Source: Mariniphaga sp964559175 | GTDB taxonomy: Bacteria; Bacteroidota; Bacteroidia; Bacteroidales; Prolixibacteraceae | Length of the DNA stretch: 64,000 bases | Assembly (NCBI GenBank): GCA_964559175.1 | Contig: CAZLGT010000008.1 | Span: forward strand, 1-64,000 | Direction of reading: 5' to 3' | In this document: piece after piece, positions 9,084 through 16,820 of the stretch | Layout of the letters: the number at the start of each line of letters is the position of its first letter | How positions within the stretch are numbered: the stretch's first letter is position 1 | Program-made: the position numbers and the translations under genes | Notes under the pieces: model-generated | Databases searched by the model: none | What the model was told of the DNA's origin: nothing | Seen by the model: the letters and a program-made list of their open reading frames with translations, nothing else

Positions 9084-9136
9084 ATTTTATGCCTATGTTC
9101 TTTTTAGCAGAAAATTCAACCGGTTCTATAAAGGCT
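9082..9136 (+). pseudogene. GIY-YIG gene, 5' end of first repeat copy (runs into gap)
   Basis: These 55 bp are identical to 9438-9492, the start of the intact GIY-YIG gene, but the ATG is missing because the sequence joins directly to the mlaF stop region. In the same frame an ATG exists at 9013 inside mlaF, so an N-terminally extended protein is possible but unlikely. The match ends exactly at the run of N bases. A 55-bp shared end is what a de Bruijn graph assembler leaves when a repeat cannot be resolved. Confidence 0.7.
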
Positions 9137-9236
9137 NNNNNNNNNNNNNNNNNNNNNNNNNNNNNNNNNNNNNNNNNNNNNNNNNNNNNNNNNNNNNNNN
9201 NNNNNNNNNNNNNNNNNNNNNNNNNNNNNNNNNNNN
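9137..9236. other. Scaffold gap of exactly 100 N
   Basis: One hundred consecutive N bases, the conventional placeholder for an unknown gap size. The 55 bp on the left equal 9438-9492 and the 55 bp on the right (9237-9291) equal 9699-9753. The simplest reading is that the gap hides another copy of 9493-9698, about 206 bp, rather than 100 bp of unique DNA. Confidence 0.95.
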
Positions 9237-9247
9237 GCAAACCAAAT

Positions 9248-9291
9248 TGTCCCGTGGTGTAATTGGCAACACGTCTGACTCTGGATCAGAA
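9248..9291 (+). pseudogene. tRNA-Gln 5' part, interrupted after the anticodon arm
   Basis: The first 44 nt of tRNA-Gln are present: acceptor 5' strand TGTCCCG, D-arm and anticodon arm TCTGA-CTCTGGA-TCAGA with anticodon CTG. They match 9710-9753 exactly. At 9292 the sequence leaves the tRNA and enters a 103-bp segment. The remaining T-arm sequence reappears at 9395. Without the acceptor 3' strand this copy cannot make a mature tRNA. Confidence 0.75.
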
Positions 9292-9394
9292 CCCGCCCGT
9301 ACCGAACGTAAATTCATTTAAGCTGTTCTTTTGATCTGTTTTTGAAAGTGTGTAGATTTGAATGTACCTTTCGAATACGGTACGTTCGGGCGGG
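9292..9394. repeat. 103-bp segment with CCCGCCCG terminal inverted repeats inside a tRNA-Gln copy
   Basis: The segment begins CCCGCCCG and ends CGGGCGGG, a perfect 8-bp terminal inverted repeat. Partial symmetry continues inside (TACCGAACGTA against its counterpart). It lies exactly between tRNA sequence ending GGATCAGAA and tRNA sequence starting GAGTCCAGG, so joining the flanks restores the intact sequence seen at 9745-9762. No ORF is present. It could be a small non-autonomous element, or the spacer of a rearranged tandem array. Confidence 0.5.
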
Positions 9395-9412
9395 GAGTCC
9401 AGGTTCGAGCCC
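9395..9412 (+). pseudogene. tRNA-Gln T-arm remnant
   Basis: Eighteen bases, GAGTCCAGGTTCGAGCCC, match the variable loop and T-arm of the intact tRNA-Gln at 9754-9771 with one difference (G for A in the T-loop). The rest of the acceptor stem is absent: CCC is followed by ACAAAAATC instead of TGGCGGGACA. It lies 22 bp before the GIY-YIG start codon. Confidence 0.6.
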
Positions 9413-9434
9413 ACAAAAATCAAAATATTACAAG

Positions 9435-9680
9435 ATGAAATTTTATGCCTATGTTCTTTTTAGCAGAAAATTCAACCGGTTCTATAAAGGCTATTGCCAG
9501 GATTTAGAACTAAGGCTCATTCAGCATAACCGGGGCGAAACGTTTTCTACCAAACCATTCATCCCCTGGGAGGTGGTGTATTTTGAAACCTTTAACACCA
9601 GAGAAGAAGCCATAAGCCGTGAGAAATACTTCAAAACTGCCGCCGGACGAAAATTTTTAAGAAAGGTTATTTCTCTTTGA
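9435..9680 (+). CDS. GIY-YIG single-domain endonuclease-like protein
   Basis: This 81-residue protein is a stand-alone GIY-YIG domain of the UvrC N-terminal/SLX1-like type. It shows YAYVL and FYKGY as the GIY and YIG strands, the conserved Arg in LELRLIQHNRG, and a Glu-containing REEAISREKYFK helix. The family is multicopy in Bacteroidota genomes. It is flanked by a tRNA-Gln T-arm remnant 22 bp upstream and an intact tRNA-Gln 29 bp downstream. A second copy of the same unit borders the assembly gap. The association suggests a selfish or tRNA-targeting unit, but no function has been shown. Confidence 0.85.
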   Translation: MKFYAYVLFSRKFNRFYKGYCQDLELRLIQHNRGETFSTKPFIPWEVVYFETFNTREEAISREKYFKTAAGRKFLRKVISL

Positions 9681-9709
9681 CACAATTGTGCTATTTTTGC
9701 AAACCAAAT

Positions 9710-9782
9710 TGTCCCGTGGTGTAATTGGCAACACGTCTGACTCTGGATCAGAAGAGTCCAGGTTCGAACCCTGGCGGGACAA
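9710..9782 (+). tRNA. tRNA-Gln (anticodon CTG)
   Basis: The 73-nt sequence folds as a complete cloverleaf. The acceptor stem is TGTCCCG/CGGGACA with discriminator A. The D-arm stem is GTGT/ACAC. The anticodon arm is TCTGA-CTCTGGA-TCAGA with anticodon CTG, reading CAG codons. A 5-nt variable loop and the T-arm CCAGG-TTCGAAC-CCTGG complete it. CCA is not encoded. It lies just after the GIY-YIG gene, and its first 44 nt plus 11 nt of leader are duplicated next to the assembly gap. Confidence 0.95.
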
Positions 9783-9826
9783 CTGATTATTAACACTTCG
9801 CAGGTGGCATCACCCTGCGGCTAAAA

Positions 9827-10540
9827 ATGAAAAAAATGCATAACGAATTGCTTTGGCTGGCTATGCTGCTGGCAAATTTCCTGCTGATAATTTTAGCGTA
9901 CAAACTGTTTGGCAAATGGGGCCTCATTATGTGGATTCCCGTTTCGGTAATTGTGGCCAACATCCAGGTGGTACAAACGGTAAAGTTGTTTGGACTGGCT
10001 GCCACTTTGGGAAACATTGTATATGCTACTTCGTTTCTGGTAACCGATATTCTCTCGGAAAATTACGGGAAACAGGAGGCTAAGAAGGCCGTGTGGATCG
10101 GATTTTTCAGTCTCATTTCCATGACGCTGCTGATGAACCTGGCGTTGTATTTCAAACCCCTGGAGGGCGATGAGTTTGCACTTGTTACCCACGAAGCCAC
10201 AACCACCATTTTTAAACTGATGCCCCGTATTGCTATAGCCAGCCTGGCAGCTTACCTGCTTTCGCAGCGCCACGATGTGTGGGCATTTCAGCGTTGGAAA
10301 AAACGTTTTCACAAAGAAAATCAGCTCTGGCTGCGCAACAACCTCAGTACCATGGTTTCGCAACTTATCGACAGTTCAGTTTTCGTACTCATTGCTTTTT
10401 ACGGCGTTTTTGAAACGGCCGTACTGTTCGAAATTTTTATCACTACCTATTTTTTGAAATGGATTGTGGCCGCCGCCGACACACCTTTTGTTTACTGGGG
10501 AAGACGAATTTACAAAAAAGGCAGTTACTGGATGGAGTAA
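9827..10540 (+). CDS. yhhQ: Queuosine precursor transporter (YhhQ/VUT family)
   Basis: The 237-residue membrane protein has about six hydrophobic segments and the family blocks NIVYATSFLVTDILSENYG (residues 64-82) and LSTMVSQLIDSSVFVLIAFYG near residue 180. YhhQ proteins import preQ0/preQ1-type precursors for the queuosine modification of tRNA wobble G34. It lies 44 bp after tRNA-Gln(CTG), which is not itself a queuosine tRNA, so the adjacency is probably coincidental. Two ATGs sit at the start (MKKMHNEL); the first was kept. No preQ1 riboswitch is obvious in the short upstream gap. Confidence 0.88.
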   Translation: MKKMHNELLWLAMLLANFLLIILAYKLFGKWGLIMWIPVSVIVANIQVVQTVKLFGLAATLGNIVYATSFLVTDILSENYGKQEAKKAVWIGFFSLISMTLLMNLALYFKPLEGDEFALVTHEATTTIFKLMPRIAIASLAAYLLSQRHDVWAFQRWKKRFHKENQLWLRNNLSTMVSQLIDSSVFVLIAFYGVFETAVLFEIFITTYFLKWIVAAADTPFVYWGRRIYKKGSYWME

Positions 10541-10610
10541 ACTATCATCAAACTAAAAACGTATTTAGTTGCAGTTCATTGAGATTTAGGATGAAATTCA
10601 TCGGAGCGAG

Positions 10611-10667
10611 TCCCCCTTTGGTTGAGATTTTAAATCTGGAAAACAGATGTTTTATACCAAAGGGGGA
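10611..10667. repeat. Palindromic intergenic repeat
   Basis: TCCCCCTTTGGT at 10611-10622 is the perfect reverse complement of ACCAAAGGGGGA at 10656-10667, giving a 12-bp stem. A smaller AAATCTG/CAGAT pairing lies in the 33-nt loop. A related GGGGGATTT unit continues to 10680. Such C-rich/G-rich pairs are common intergenic repeats in Bacteroidota. It may act as a transcription terminator or a remnant of a small mobile palindrome. Confidence 0.6.
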
Positions 10668-10803
10668 TTTCAGGGGGATTTAGGATTTTTAAGTGAAAAA
10701 ATTTAGTTCTCCTCGCTATTACCAGAATCATTTCGGGTGATATGTTTATTCACATTATCAAAACAGAAAATTGTTAATTTTAACCGCCAAAAAATTCAAA
10801 ATC

Positions 10804-11964
10804 ATGAAACAGTTTACATACGCATTTCTTCTTTTAATCTTTCTGTTTTTGGGTTGTCGAAAGGAACAGGAATCAACCGTTGTCCGTTTTGCAGCTTTTA
10901 ATGTGGCTCTCTACAGAGGCGAAGCTGGTCTGCTCCAAAAAGACCTTGAAGCGGGCAACGATGAACAAATCAAAATCATTGCCGAAACCATTCAGCGTAT
11001 AAGGCCCGATGTTCTGGCGCTGCAGGAGTTTGATTTTGATGAAGAAGGCAAAAACCTGCAACTGTTTCAGGAAAATTACCTTTCCAAATCATTTAACGGT
11101 TCCGAACCCATAGAATATTCTTATATGATGGCATTTCGTTCAAATACCGGAATACAAACCGGACTTGATTTAAATAACGACGGAGAAACAAATACGCCTG
11201 AGGATGCTTTTGGTTATGGCGTATATCCGGGACAATATGCCTTTGCAATCCTCTCGAAATACCCGCTGGTAACGGATAGCCTGGTCACTTTCCGGAAATT
11301 TTTGTGGAAAGATATGCCCGGTGCCCATCTGCCGGTTTATGAGGACAGCACTTCGTGGTATTCTGAAGAAGTTTTGTCAGTTTTCCGGCTGTCGAGCAAA
11401 AATCATGTGGATATTCCAGTATCTATCGGTGGAAAAACAGTTCACGTGTTGATTGCTCATCCCACACCACCAGGATTCGATGGTGAAGAAGACCGCAACG
11501 GCAAGCGCAACCACGACGAGATTCGGCTTTTTGCAGACTACATTTCTCCTGATGAAGGCGCTTATCTGTATGACGATAACGGCAACCCGGCTTCGTTGAG
11601 ACCTAACAGCTCTTTTGTTATTATGGGTGATATGAACGCCGACCCGTTGGGCGGCAGCAGTTTCAGAAATGCCATCGACCTCTTGCTGAAGCATCCCCGC
11701 GTTCACCCGGAACCTGCCACCGGTGAACTGGTCCCCTCCAGCGAGGGGAGCAAAATCTGGCATGAGCAAAGACCAAACGATAGTCATCCGGCTCATAAAA
11801 CCGCTGTCTTTAATCTGCGTGTCGATTACGTTTTGCCTTCAGCCGATTTGCAGCCACTAAAAAGCGGTGTTTTCTGGCCCGCCCCATCCGATTCGCTGTT
11901 TTACCTTACAACCGGAGATAAAGGCTCCGACCACCGCCTGGTGTGGGTGGATGTGGCGTGGTGA
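10804..11964 (+). CDS. Lipoprotein of the endonuclease/exonuclease/phosphatase family
   Basis: The 386-residue product has a lipoprotein signal peptide ending LFLGC near residue 17, so it is exported and probably lipid-anchored. Motifs of the EEP metal-dependent phosphoesterase fold follow: FNVALY, the metal-binding ALQEFDFDEE near residue 70, a GDMNADP block and the terminal SDHRLVWVDV with Asp-His. Substrates of such exported enzymes include phosphodiesters, nucleic acids or phospholipid head groups; nothing here decides between them. The ATG at 10804 was chosen because it gives a proper signal peptide; an upstream non-ATG start would bury it. Confidence 0.85.
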   Translation: MKQFTYAFLLLIFLFLGCRKEQESTVVRFAAFNVALYRGEAGLLQKDLEAGNDEQIKIIAETIQRIRPDVLALQEFDFDEEGKNLQLFQENYLSKSFNGSEPIEYSYMMAFRSNTGIQTGLDLNNDGETNTPEDAFGYGVYPGQYAFAILSKYPLVTDSLVTFRKFLWKDMPGAHLPVYEDSTSWYSEEVLSVFRLSSKNHVDIPVSIGGKTVHVLIAHPTPPGFDGEEDRNGKRNHDEIRLFADYISPDEGAYLYDDNGNPASLRPNSSFVIMGDMNADPLGGSSFRNAIDLLLKHPRVHPEPATGELVPSSEGSKIWHEQRPNDSHPAHKTAVFNLRVDYVLPSADLQPLKSGVFWPAPSDSLFYLTTGDKGSDHRLVWVDVAW

Positions 11965-12277
11965 AAGAATAGCAACACCTTTCACCGGAGCGTTTGTCCA
12001 CATCGGTTGAAAGGACAAGACACAAACATTAAACTCCACAGCTTAAACATCGAACCCCGGATGCAAGACAAAGCACATTCAGTTAGTGGGTTGCACGACT
12101 AAAATGTACCACAGCCCATTGTTGGTAACAGTTCCGGAATACCACGTCCGCGTGCATTGCTTTTTAACAAAAGATTGATGTTTTTAAATATGGACAATGG
12201 TTAATAAAAAGACAGACATGAGAAAAGTAAGCCAAAAGTTTCTCAAATGATTATTTACTTCATAAGAAATCCATTAT
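11965..12277. other. Gene-free stretch next to the restriction-modification island
   Basis: No ORF of convincing character is visible. The left half is moderately GC-rich and includes a GGTAACAGTTCCGG region. From about 12180 the sequence becomes AT-rich, like the restriction genes that follow, so a composition boundary lies near here. No tRNA, direct repeat or terminal repeat was recognised. Confidence 0.5.
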
Positions 12278-12556
12278 TTATGGGTAAATATGATAAAAAG
12301 CAATGGTCATTTTACCATGTCCGTTATTAAAAGCTAATTTCTTGTCAAGATACCCTCCATCCCCTGAAAGCAGGGCTAATTCACAATTAAAGGTATAATA
12401 CAATTCAATAATTTGCTCCTCATAAAATATTTTGGATTTATATATCTGAAAGTTGAAATCTGAATGTGATAAAACATCTTCATCAGCTAATGTATCATAT
12501 TCAGTAAAGTTTTCTATGTCATCATTTGTATCCCTGTTGGCGTTTCCTTGTTTTTT
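12278..12556 (-). other. Open frame continuing in phase after the restriction enzyme stop
   Basis: Directly after the TAG stop of the BstYI-like gene the same frame stays open for about 92 codons to a TAA at 12278-12280. The translation looks protein-like: it includes IENFTEYDTLADEDVLSHSD, FQIYKSKIFYEEQIIELYY and GKMTIAFYHIYP. There is no ATG near its start. It may be a separate small gene with an unusual start, the remnant of a gene, or a C-terminal extension reached only by readthrough. Homologues of the restriction enzyme end where this one does, so readthrough is not needed for activity. Confidence 0.35.
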
Positions 12557-13171
12557 CTATGGTTCAATCCCTAAAATTAATAATGGAACAGGAGGATTAT
12601 TTCTTCCTTGTCGCATTACAATGTACACTTCTCCTTCGTAATATGCAACTCCGGATGACATTTCAGACTGCATTTTCTTTGTTGGTAATATTTCGATACC
12701 CAAGTTTATTACTCCACCAGAATAAAACAGCATATGTTTTACAAATAAGTCATATGCAACAAATGAATACTTACCAAATTGAACCTCAACAGCAAGTTTC
12801 TCTTTTACAAAGTCCGTTTGATTATAGCTATAAATTGGCTCTTTTTCGCCATTGTTTATTAAAAATTGCTTTTGTTCCGCTGCTGACATTAGTACACTTT
12901 TCTCCATTAACTCACGATTGAGAGTTATGTAGTAATTGTATCTGCTTTCCGACCAGCCTTTTTTTTCAAATTCTTTATCAAAGGCTTTATTTAAATCGAC
13001 GGGGCTAAAAAGTTTATTGCCAATTTTTCTTTTTTCTTTACTGACTTTTGTTCTAAAATCATTAGCATTGACACTTTTAATAACATCTTTAATTTCCTGA
13101 TAAAGATTGTTATGATGAACAATTAAATATTCTTCACCATTTAAATGCGAGTACTTTTGGGCGATTTTCAT
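12557..13171 (-). CDS. Type II restriction endonuclease, BstYI-like (predicted RGATCY)
   Basis: The 204-residue protein resembles R.BstYI (about 203 residues) along its whole length. It has YSHLNGEEYLIVHHNN at the N-terminus, SKEKRKIG and PVDLNKAFD, ESRYNYYIT, and NQTDFVKEKLAVEVQFGKYS followed by FVAYDLFVKHM. The C-terminus has MSSGVAYYEGEVY and LLILGIEP. The EVQFGKYSF block holds the catalytic Glu-x-Gln/Lys residues of the BglII/BamHI/BstYI group. BstYI cuts R^GATCY, so the same specificity is likely here (inference from similarity recalled from memory). It lies 9 bp after its methyltransferase gene. Both genes are clearly AT-richer than their neighbours. Confidence 0.85.
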   Translation of the reverse strand: MKIAQKYSHLNGEEYLIVHHNNLYQEIKDVIKSVNANDFRTKVSKEKRKIGNKLFSPVDLNKAFDKEFEKKGWSESRYNYYITLNRELMEKSVLMSAAEQKQFLINNGEKEPIYSYNQTDFVKEKLAVEVQFGKYSFVAYDLFVKHMLFYSGGVINLGIEILPTKKMQSEMSSGVAYYEGEVYIVMRQGRNNPPVPLLILGIEP

Positions 13172-13180
13172 AATTTGGTT

Positions 13181-14140
13181 TTATTTGCTGCCATCTACTT
13201 TACTTAATTCAAGTTGCAACCATTCTTTTGGAAACTGAGAAACTTTATCATTTCCAGATGGTTTATGGATAGGTTTATTTATTGGTCTAATTTTTAAGTT
13301 TCCTTCATTGAAGTCTACAATCCGTTGATTGGTAATTTTACAATACTCTTTCTCTTTTTCAATCCCGACAGCATTTCTATTATTTTTTAATGAAGCAATA
13401 ATTGTTGAACCAACCCCAGAAAAAGGGTCAAGGACCCAGCTTCCTTCATTTGTCAATGCAAGAATACAACGTTCAACCAATTCAATTGGAAACTGACATG
13501 GGTGTTCAGTTTTTTCAGGGTGATTTGATTTTACATTTGGAATGTTCCACATGCAAGATTCCCAATCCTGAACAACAATTTCCCAAATGTCAGAGGGATT
13601 TTTTCCCTTTGGATTTCCTGATAATTGTCCCTTTTTTGCTCCTTTGAAGTGTCTTTTTCCAGGGTATTTTGCAGGTATTCGAACGTCGTCAAGATTAAAA
13701 ATATAATTGTCAGTTTTGCTAAACCAAAGAATAGTTTCGTACCTACCACTGAATCTGTTTGAAGCATGTAGTCCATGACCAAAATGCCAAATTATGCGAT
13801 TTCTGAGTTTTAAACCATGCTTTTTGAAAATCTGATAATAGAAAATATCTAAAGGAAAGACTTCACCTTTGTCAACATAATTTCCAACTTGCCAACATAA
13901 ATTCCCTTTATCCGAAAGTGTTCTAACAAGTTCATCTATAATTTCTTCTTGTGTTTCGAGATATTTTTCAATACTTGTTTTTGTTTCGTATGATTTACCA
14001 ACATTGTAGGGTGGAGAGGTTATAATTAGGTCAAATTTTTTGTCTTCAATTGACTTTAAAACTTTTAAACTATCTCCATTCAAAACTTGAAAATCATTTT
14101 CTGGATTTATATAATCAAATATTGGCTCTTTCACTTTCAT
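13181..14140 (-). CDS. DNA methyltransferase of the BstYI-like system
   Basis: The 319-residue beta-class methyltransferase has catalytic motif IV TSPPYNVGKSY near residue 42 and, later in the chain, the SAM-binding motif I DPFSGVGSTIIAS near residue 240. The motif order IV before I defines the beta class. SPPY is usual for N4-cytosine enzymes such as M.BglII, though some N6-adenine enzymes carry it. It is transcribed just before the restriction enzyme gene and should protect host RGATCY sites. A separate controller protein is not visible. About 250 bp of AT-rich DNA upstream holds the probable promoter. Confidence 0.88.
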   Translation of the reverse strand: MKVKEPIFDYINPENDFQVLNGDSLKVLKSIEDKKFDLIITSPPYNVGKSYETKTSIEKYLETQEEIIDELVRTLSDKGNLCWQVGNYVDKGEVFPLDIFYYQIFKKHGLKLRNRIIWHFGHGLHASNRFSGRYETILWFSKTDNYIFNLDDVRIPAKYPGKRHFKGAKKGQLSGNPKGKNPSDIWEIVVQDWESCMWNIPNVKSNHPEKTEHPCQFPIELVERCILALTNEGSWVLDPFSGVGSTIIASLKNNRNAVGIEKEKEYCKITNQRIVDFNEGNLKIRPINKPIHKPSGNDKVSQFPKEWLQLELSKVDGSK

Positions 14141-14393
14141 CTCAAAACAAATTTTATTTTAGCAAATATAACCATTATAAAGCAGAGGTCATTTTATTTA
14201 TTTTTCAAGTTATTAACGATTATTTGTTTCTCTCTTTTCACAATGAACGCCAACGTTATACTTTATATTCCAGTTTTGGAAAACTACATTTATTCCCACT
14301 GTTTGGAAAAAATCATTCATCCGGATTTTGCCTCCGAAACCATTCAAATGGTTGCAGGTGTTTTCATTTGGATTCATTTCCGAGTGTGAATTT

Positions 14394-16784
14394 TTAATCG
14401 CTATTGTTTTTCAAATTCTCCTCAAAAAGCTTAAAAATTCGTTTGTACTCGTCCACCCAGCTGCTGGGTTCGCTGAACCCGTGGGGTTCCACCGGGTAAA
14501 CAGCCATTTCCCAGTTTTCCTTTCCCAGTTCGATGAGGCGCTGTGTGAGCCGCACAATATCCTGAAACTGCACGTTTTCGTCCACCATGCCGTGACACAT
14601 GAGCAGGGCATCTTCCAGCCCATCGGCAAAATAAATGGGTGAGCTTCGCACATACGCAAGGCTGTCTTCCACCGGTGTGTTCAGGATATTCGATGTGTAG
14701 CTGTGGTTGTAATGTGCCCAGTCGGTAACCGAGCGCAATGCAGCTCCTGCGGCAAACACCCCGGGTTCGGTAAACAGGGCCATCAGCGTAATAAATCCGC
14801 CGTAGGAACCGCCGTAAATTCCAATTTTTTCCGGTGAAACATTGTATTTATCCACCAGCATTTTTGCGCCGTCCACATGGTCTGAAAGGTCTTTTCCGCC
14901 CATGTGCCGGTAAATTCCGGTGCGCCAGTCGCGGCCGTAACCGGCACTGCCGCGGTAGTCTATGTCGAGCACCGTGTATCCGTTATCTGCCAGAAAGTTG
15001 TGAAACTGGTATTCCCGGAAGTACTGGCTCCACCATTTGTGCGCGTTTTGCAGATACCCGGCACCGTGCACAAAAATTACCGCCGGTCCGTTGGGCTGCT
15101 GATTTTCAGGGCGGTAAAGCCGTGCGTGAACCTCAGCTCCGTCTTTGGCTTTATAAGTGATAAATTCCGGAATGCGCCAATCGTAACTTTCAAATTCTTT
15201 GGTGGTGGAGTGCGTAACCTGAACAGCTTCTGCTCCAGGTTTGTTTTCCTGGAGGTACAATTCCCACGGTTTGTTGGCAAACGAATATCGAATGGCCAGG
15301 AATTTTTCATCGGGCGAAAGCGTCACATCATTGTTTCCTTCCAGCGATGTAATTTGCGCAAGTTCGCCTCCTTTTACCGGCATTTTGTAAAAGTGTTTTA
15401 CACCGGGGTGTACTTTATTGGCTGTAAAATAAAAGTGCTTTTTATCGTTTGACAGAAAGGCATCCGAAACTTCAAACTTTCCTGAAGTCAGCGCTTTTTT
15501 CTTTTTGGTTTCAACATTAACAGAATAAAGGTGTGAATAGCCCGATTCTTCGGAATGAAACCACACCGATTTGCTGTCGGCCATCCAGCCAATGGTTCCG
15601 GCGGAAAATCCCCTTCCGCCGATCCCGGGTCCGGCAATCCAGGCCTCATCGCGCTGGCGGTCGAGCAGTTCAAGTTTTCCGGTTGCGGGATCAAGAAGTA
15701 AAATCCAGCGGTCTTTGTTGTCGTGTGCCAAAGCCACTAACACGGCCAGGTCTTCCGTTTCGTTCCATATCGGCCCCAGCAGGTTAAACTCCCGATTTTT
15801 GATTTCCGAACTGTCTTTGGGCGTTCTTTCCGGATAGTTCGAAAGGTAATCCGGCAAATCTTTCAGACCTGGAATAGACGAGGTCTCAATGGAAATGATT
15901 TTGTTGTTTTTCACATCGAAAATATCCGATTCCACCTTTGTTACGGGGCTTCCCACTTTAGCCCGTGCACTATGTTCTTCGATGTAGCCCGATTCGGTTA
16001 TCCACTGTGTAACCGAAGTGCTCTTAACTCCGTTGGGATTCTGAAAGGTATTGTAAATCAAAAATTTGCCCGAAGGAGAAAGCGAAGCATTTCCCAGCCT
16101 TCTGCTTCCCAGAAATATTTTTTCGGTTTGTACTGGTTTTTCTGCCTCGCGACGGGTTTCGCGGGCTTTTTCTATCACTTTCTTTTCTTTTAAAACCTCG
16201 AAAAGTTCCAGTTGCTGGTTTTCCAGCCACGCGGCCTGGCCTCTGCTTTCCCGTTCCGGTTTTTCTTCATCGCTCACAAAGTTCGTAACCTGCCTGATGA
16301 GCCCGTTTTCCAGGTTCAAAACAAACAGGTTTTGATTTTTCATGAACGAAATGTGTGAATCGTTCAAAGCAAATTTTACAGACGAAACCCTTTCAAGCCA
16401 GTCGGTGAGTTGTTTTTCCGTATTCTTCTTCAGGTCGAGCAAAAAAATGTTTCCATCGCGCACGACCACCTTTTTGGTTCGGTCTGAATTGTATTCTCCT
16501 CTGTCGGTAACTTTTCCCTTTTCTTCCCAGGAAATTTTATCAATGCTTCCCGATTTCAGCGAATACCTGTACAACGAAGCCAGTGTGTCCTGTTCCGGGT
16601 TCCAGTTAAAAAAGATGGCATCGTTTGTTTCACTCCAAAAAATTTCCTCGGGAGAAGCGCCAATCCATTTTTCGGGTGCCTGCATTATTTGCTCAATGGT
16701 GAGCCGGCTTTGGTTATTTTTCTGAATTTGGGTATAGCCTGTCAGTGCAACCAACAGGAAGGCAAAAAATAAAACTTTCTTCAT
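14394..16784 (-). CDS. S9 family prolyl oligopeptidase/DPP-IV-like peptidase, secreted
   Basis: The 796-residue protein has a signal peptide (MKKVLFFAFLLVALTGYTQ), a beta-propeller of about residues 50-530 and a C-terminal alpha/beta hydrolase domain. The catalytic triad is visible: Ser in YGGSYGGF near residue 659, Asp in MVDENV near 734 and His in EPHGFS near 769. The layout is that of S9B/S9C exopeptidases that remove dipeptides or act as acylaminoacyl peptidases in the periplasm. It is monocistronic and convergent with nothing close. About 250 bp separate its stop from the divergent methyltransferase start. Confidence 0.92.
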   Translation of the reverse strand: MKKVLFFAFLLVALTGYTQIQKNNQSRLTIEQIMQAPEKWIGASPEEIFWSETNDAIFFNWNPEQDTLASLYRYSLKSGSIDKISWEEKGKVTDRGEYNSDRTKKVVVRDGNIFLLDLKKNTEKQLTDWLERVSSVKFALNDSHISFMKNQNLFVLNLENGLIRQVTNFVSDEEKPERESRGQAAWLENQQLELFEVLKEKKVIEKARETRREAEKPVQTEKIFLGSRRLGNASLSPSGKFLIYNTFQNPNGVKSTSVTQWITESGYIEEHSARAKVGSPVTKVESDIFDVKNNKIISIETSSIPGLKDLPDYLSNYPERTPKDSSEIKNREFNLLGPIWNETEDLAVLVALAHDNKDRWILLLDPATGKLELLDRQRDEAWIAGPGIGGRGFSAGTIGWMADSKSVWFHSEESGYSHLYSVNVETKKKKALTSGKFEVSDAFLSNDKKHFYFTANKVHPGVKHFYKMPVKGGELAQITSLEGNNDVTLSPDEKFLAIRYSFANKPWELYLQENKPGAEAVQVTHSTTKEFESYDWRIPEFITYKAKDGAEVHARLYRPENQQPNGPAVIFVHGAGYLQNAHKWWSQYFREYQFHNFLADNGYTVLDIDYRGSAGYGRDWRTGIYRHMGGKDLSDHVDGAKMLVDKYNVSPEKIGIYGGSYGGFITLMALFTEPGVFAAGAALRSVTDWAHYNHSYTSNILNTPVEDSLAYVRSSPIYFADGLEDALLMCHGMVDENVQFQDIVRLTQRLIELGKENWEMAVYPVEPHGFSEPSSWVDEYKRIFKLFEENLKNNSD

Positions 16785-16820
16785 CAGGCTAAAATCGTGT
16801 TTATTTTAAAATTTTCAGGT

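Noticed and set aside
9013..9321. Open frame crossing the N gap from mlaF into the tRNA
   Set aside because: It is open only because N bases have no stops; it joins a GIY-YIG fragment to tRNA DNA.
9292..9394. Group I intron in tRNA-Gln
   Set aside because: Known tRNA introns of this type sit in the anticodon loop and exceed 200 bp with core motifs; this 103-bp segment is after the anticodon stem and lacks them, and the acceptor 3' strand is missing.
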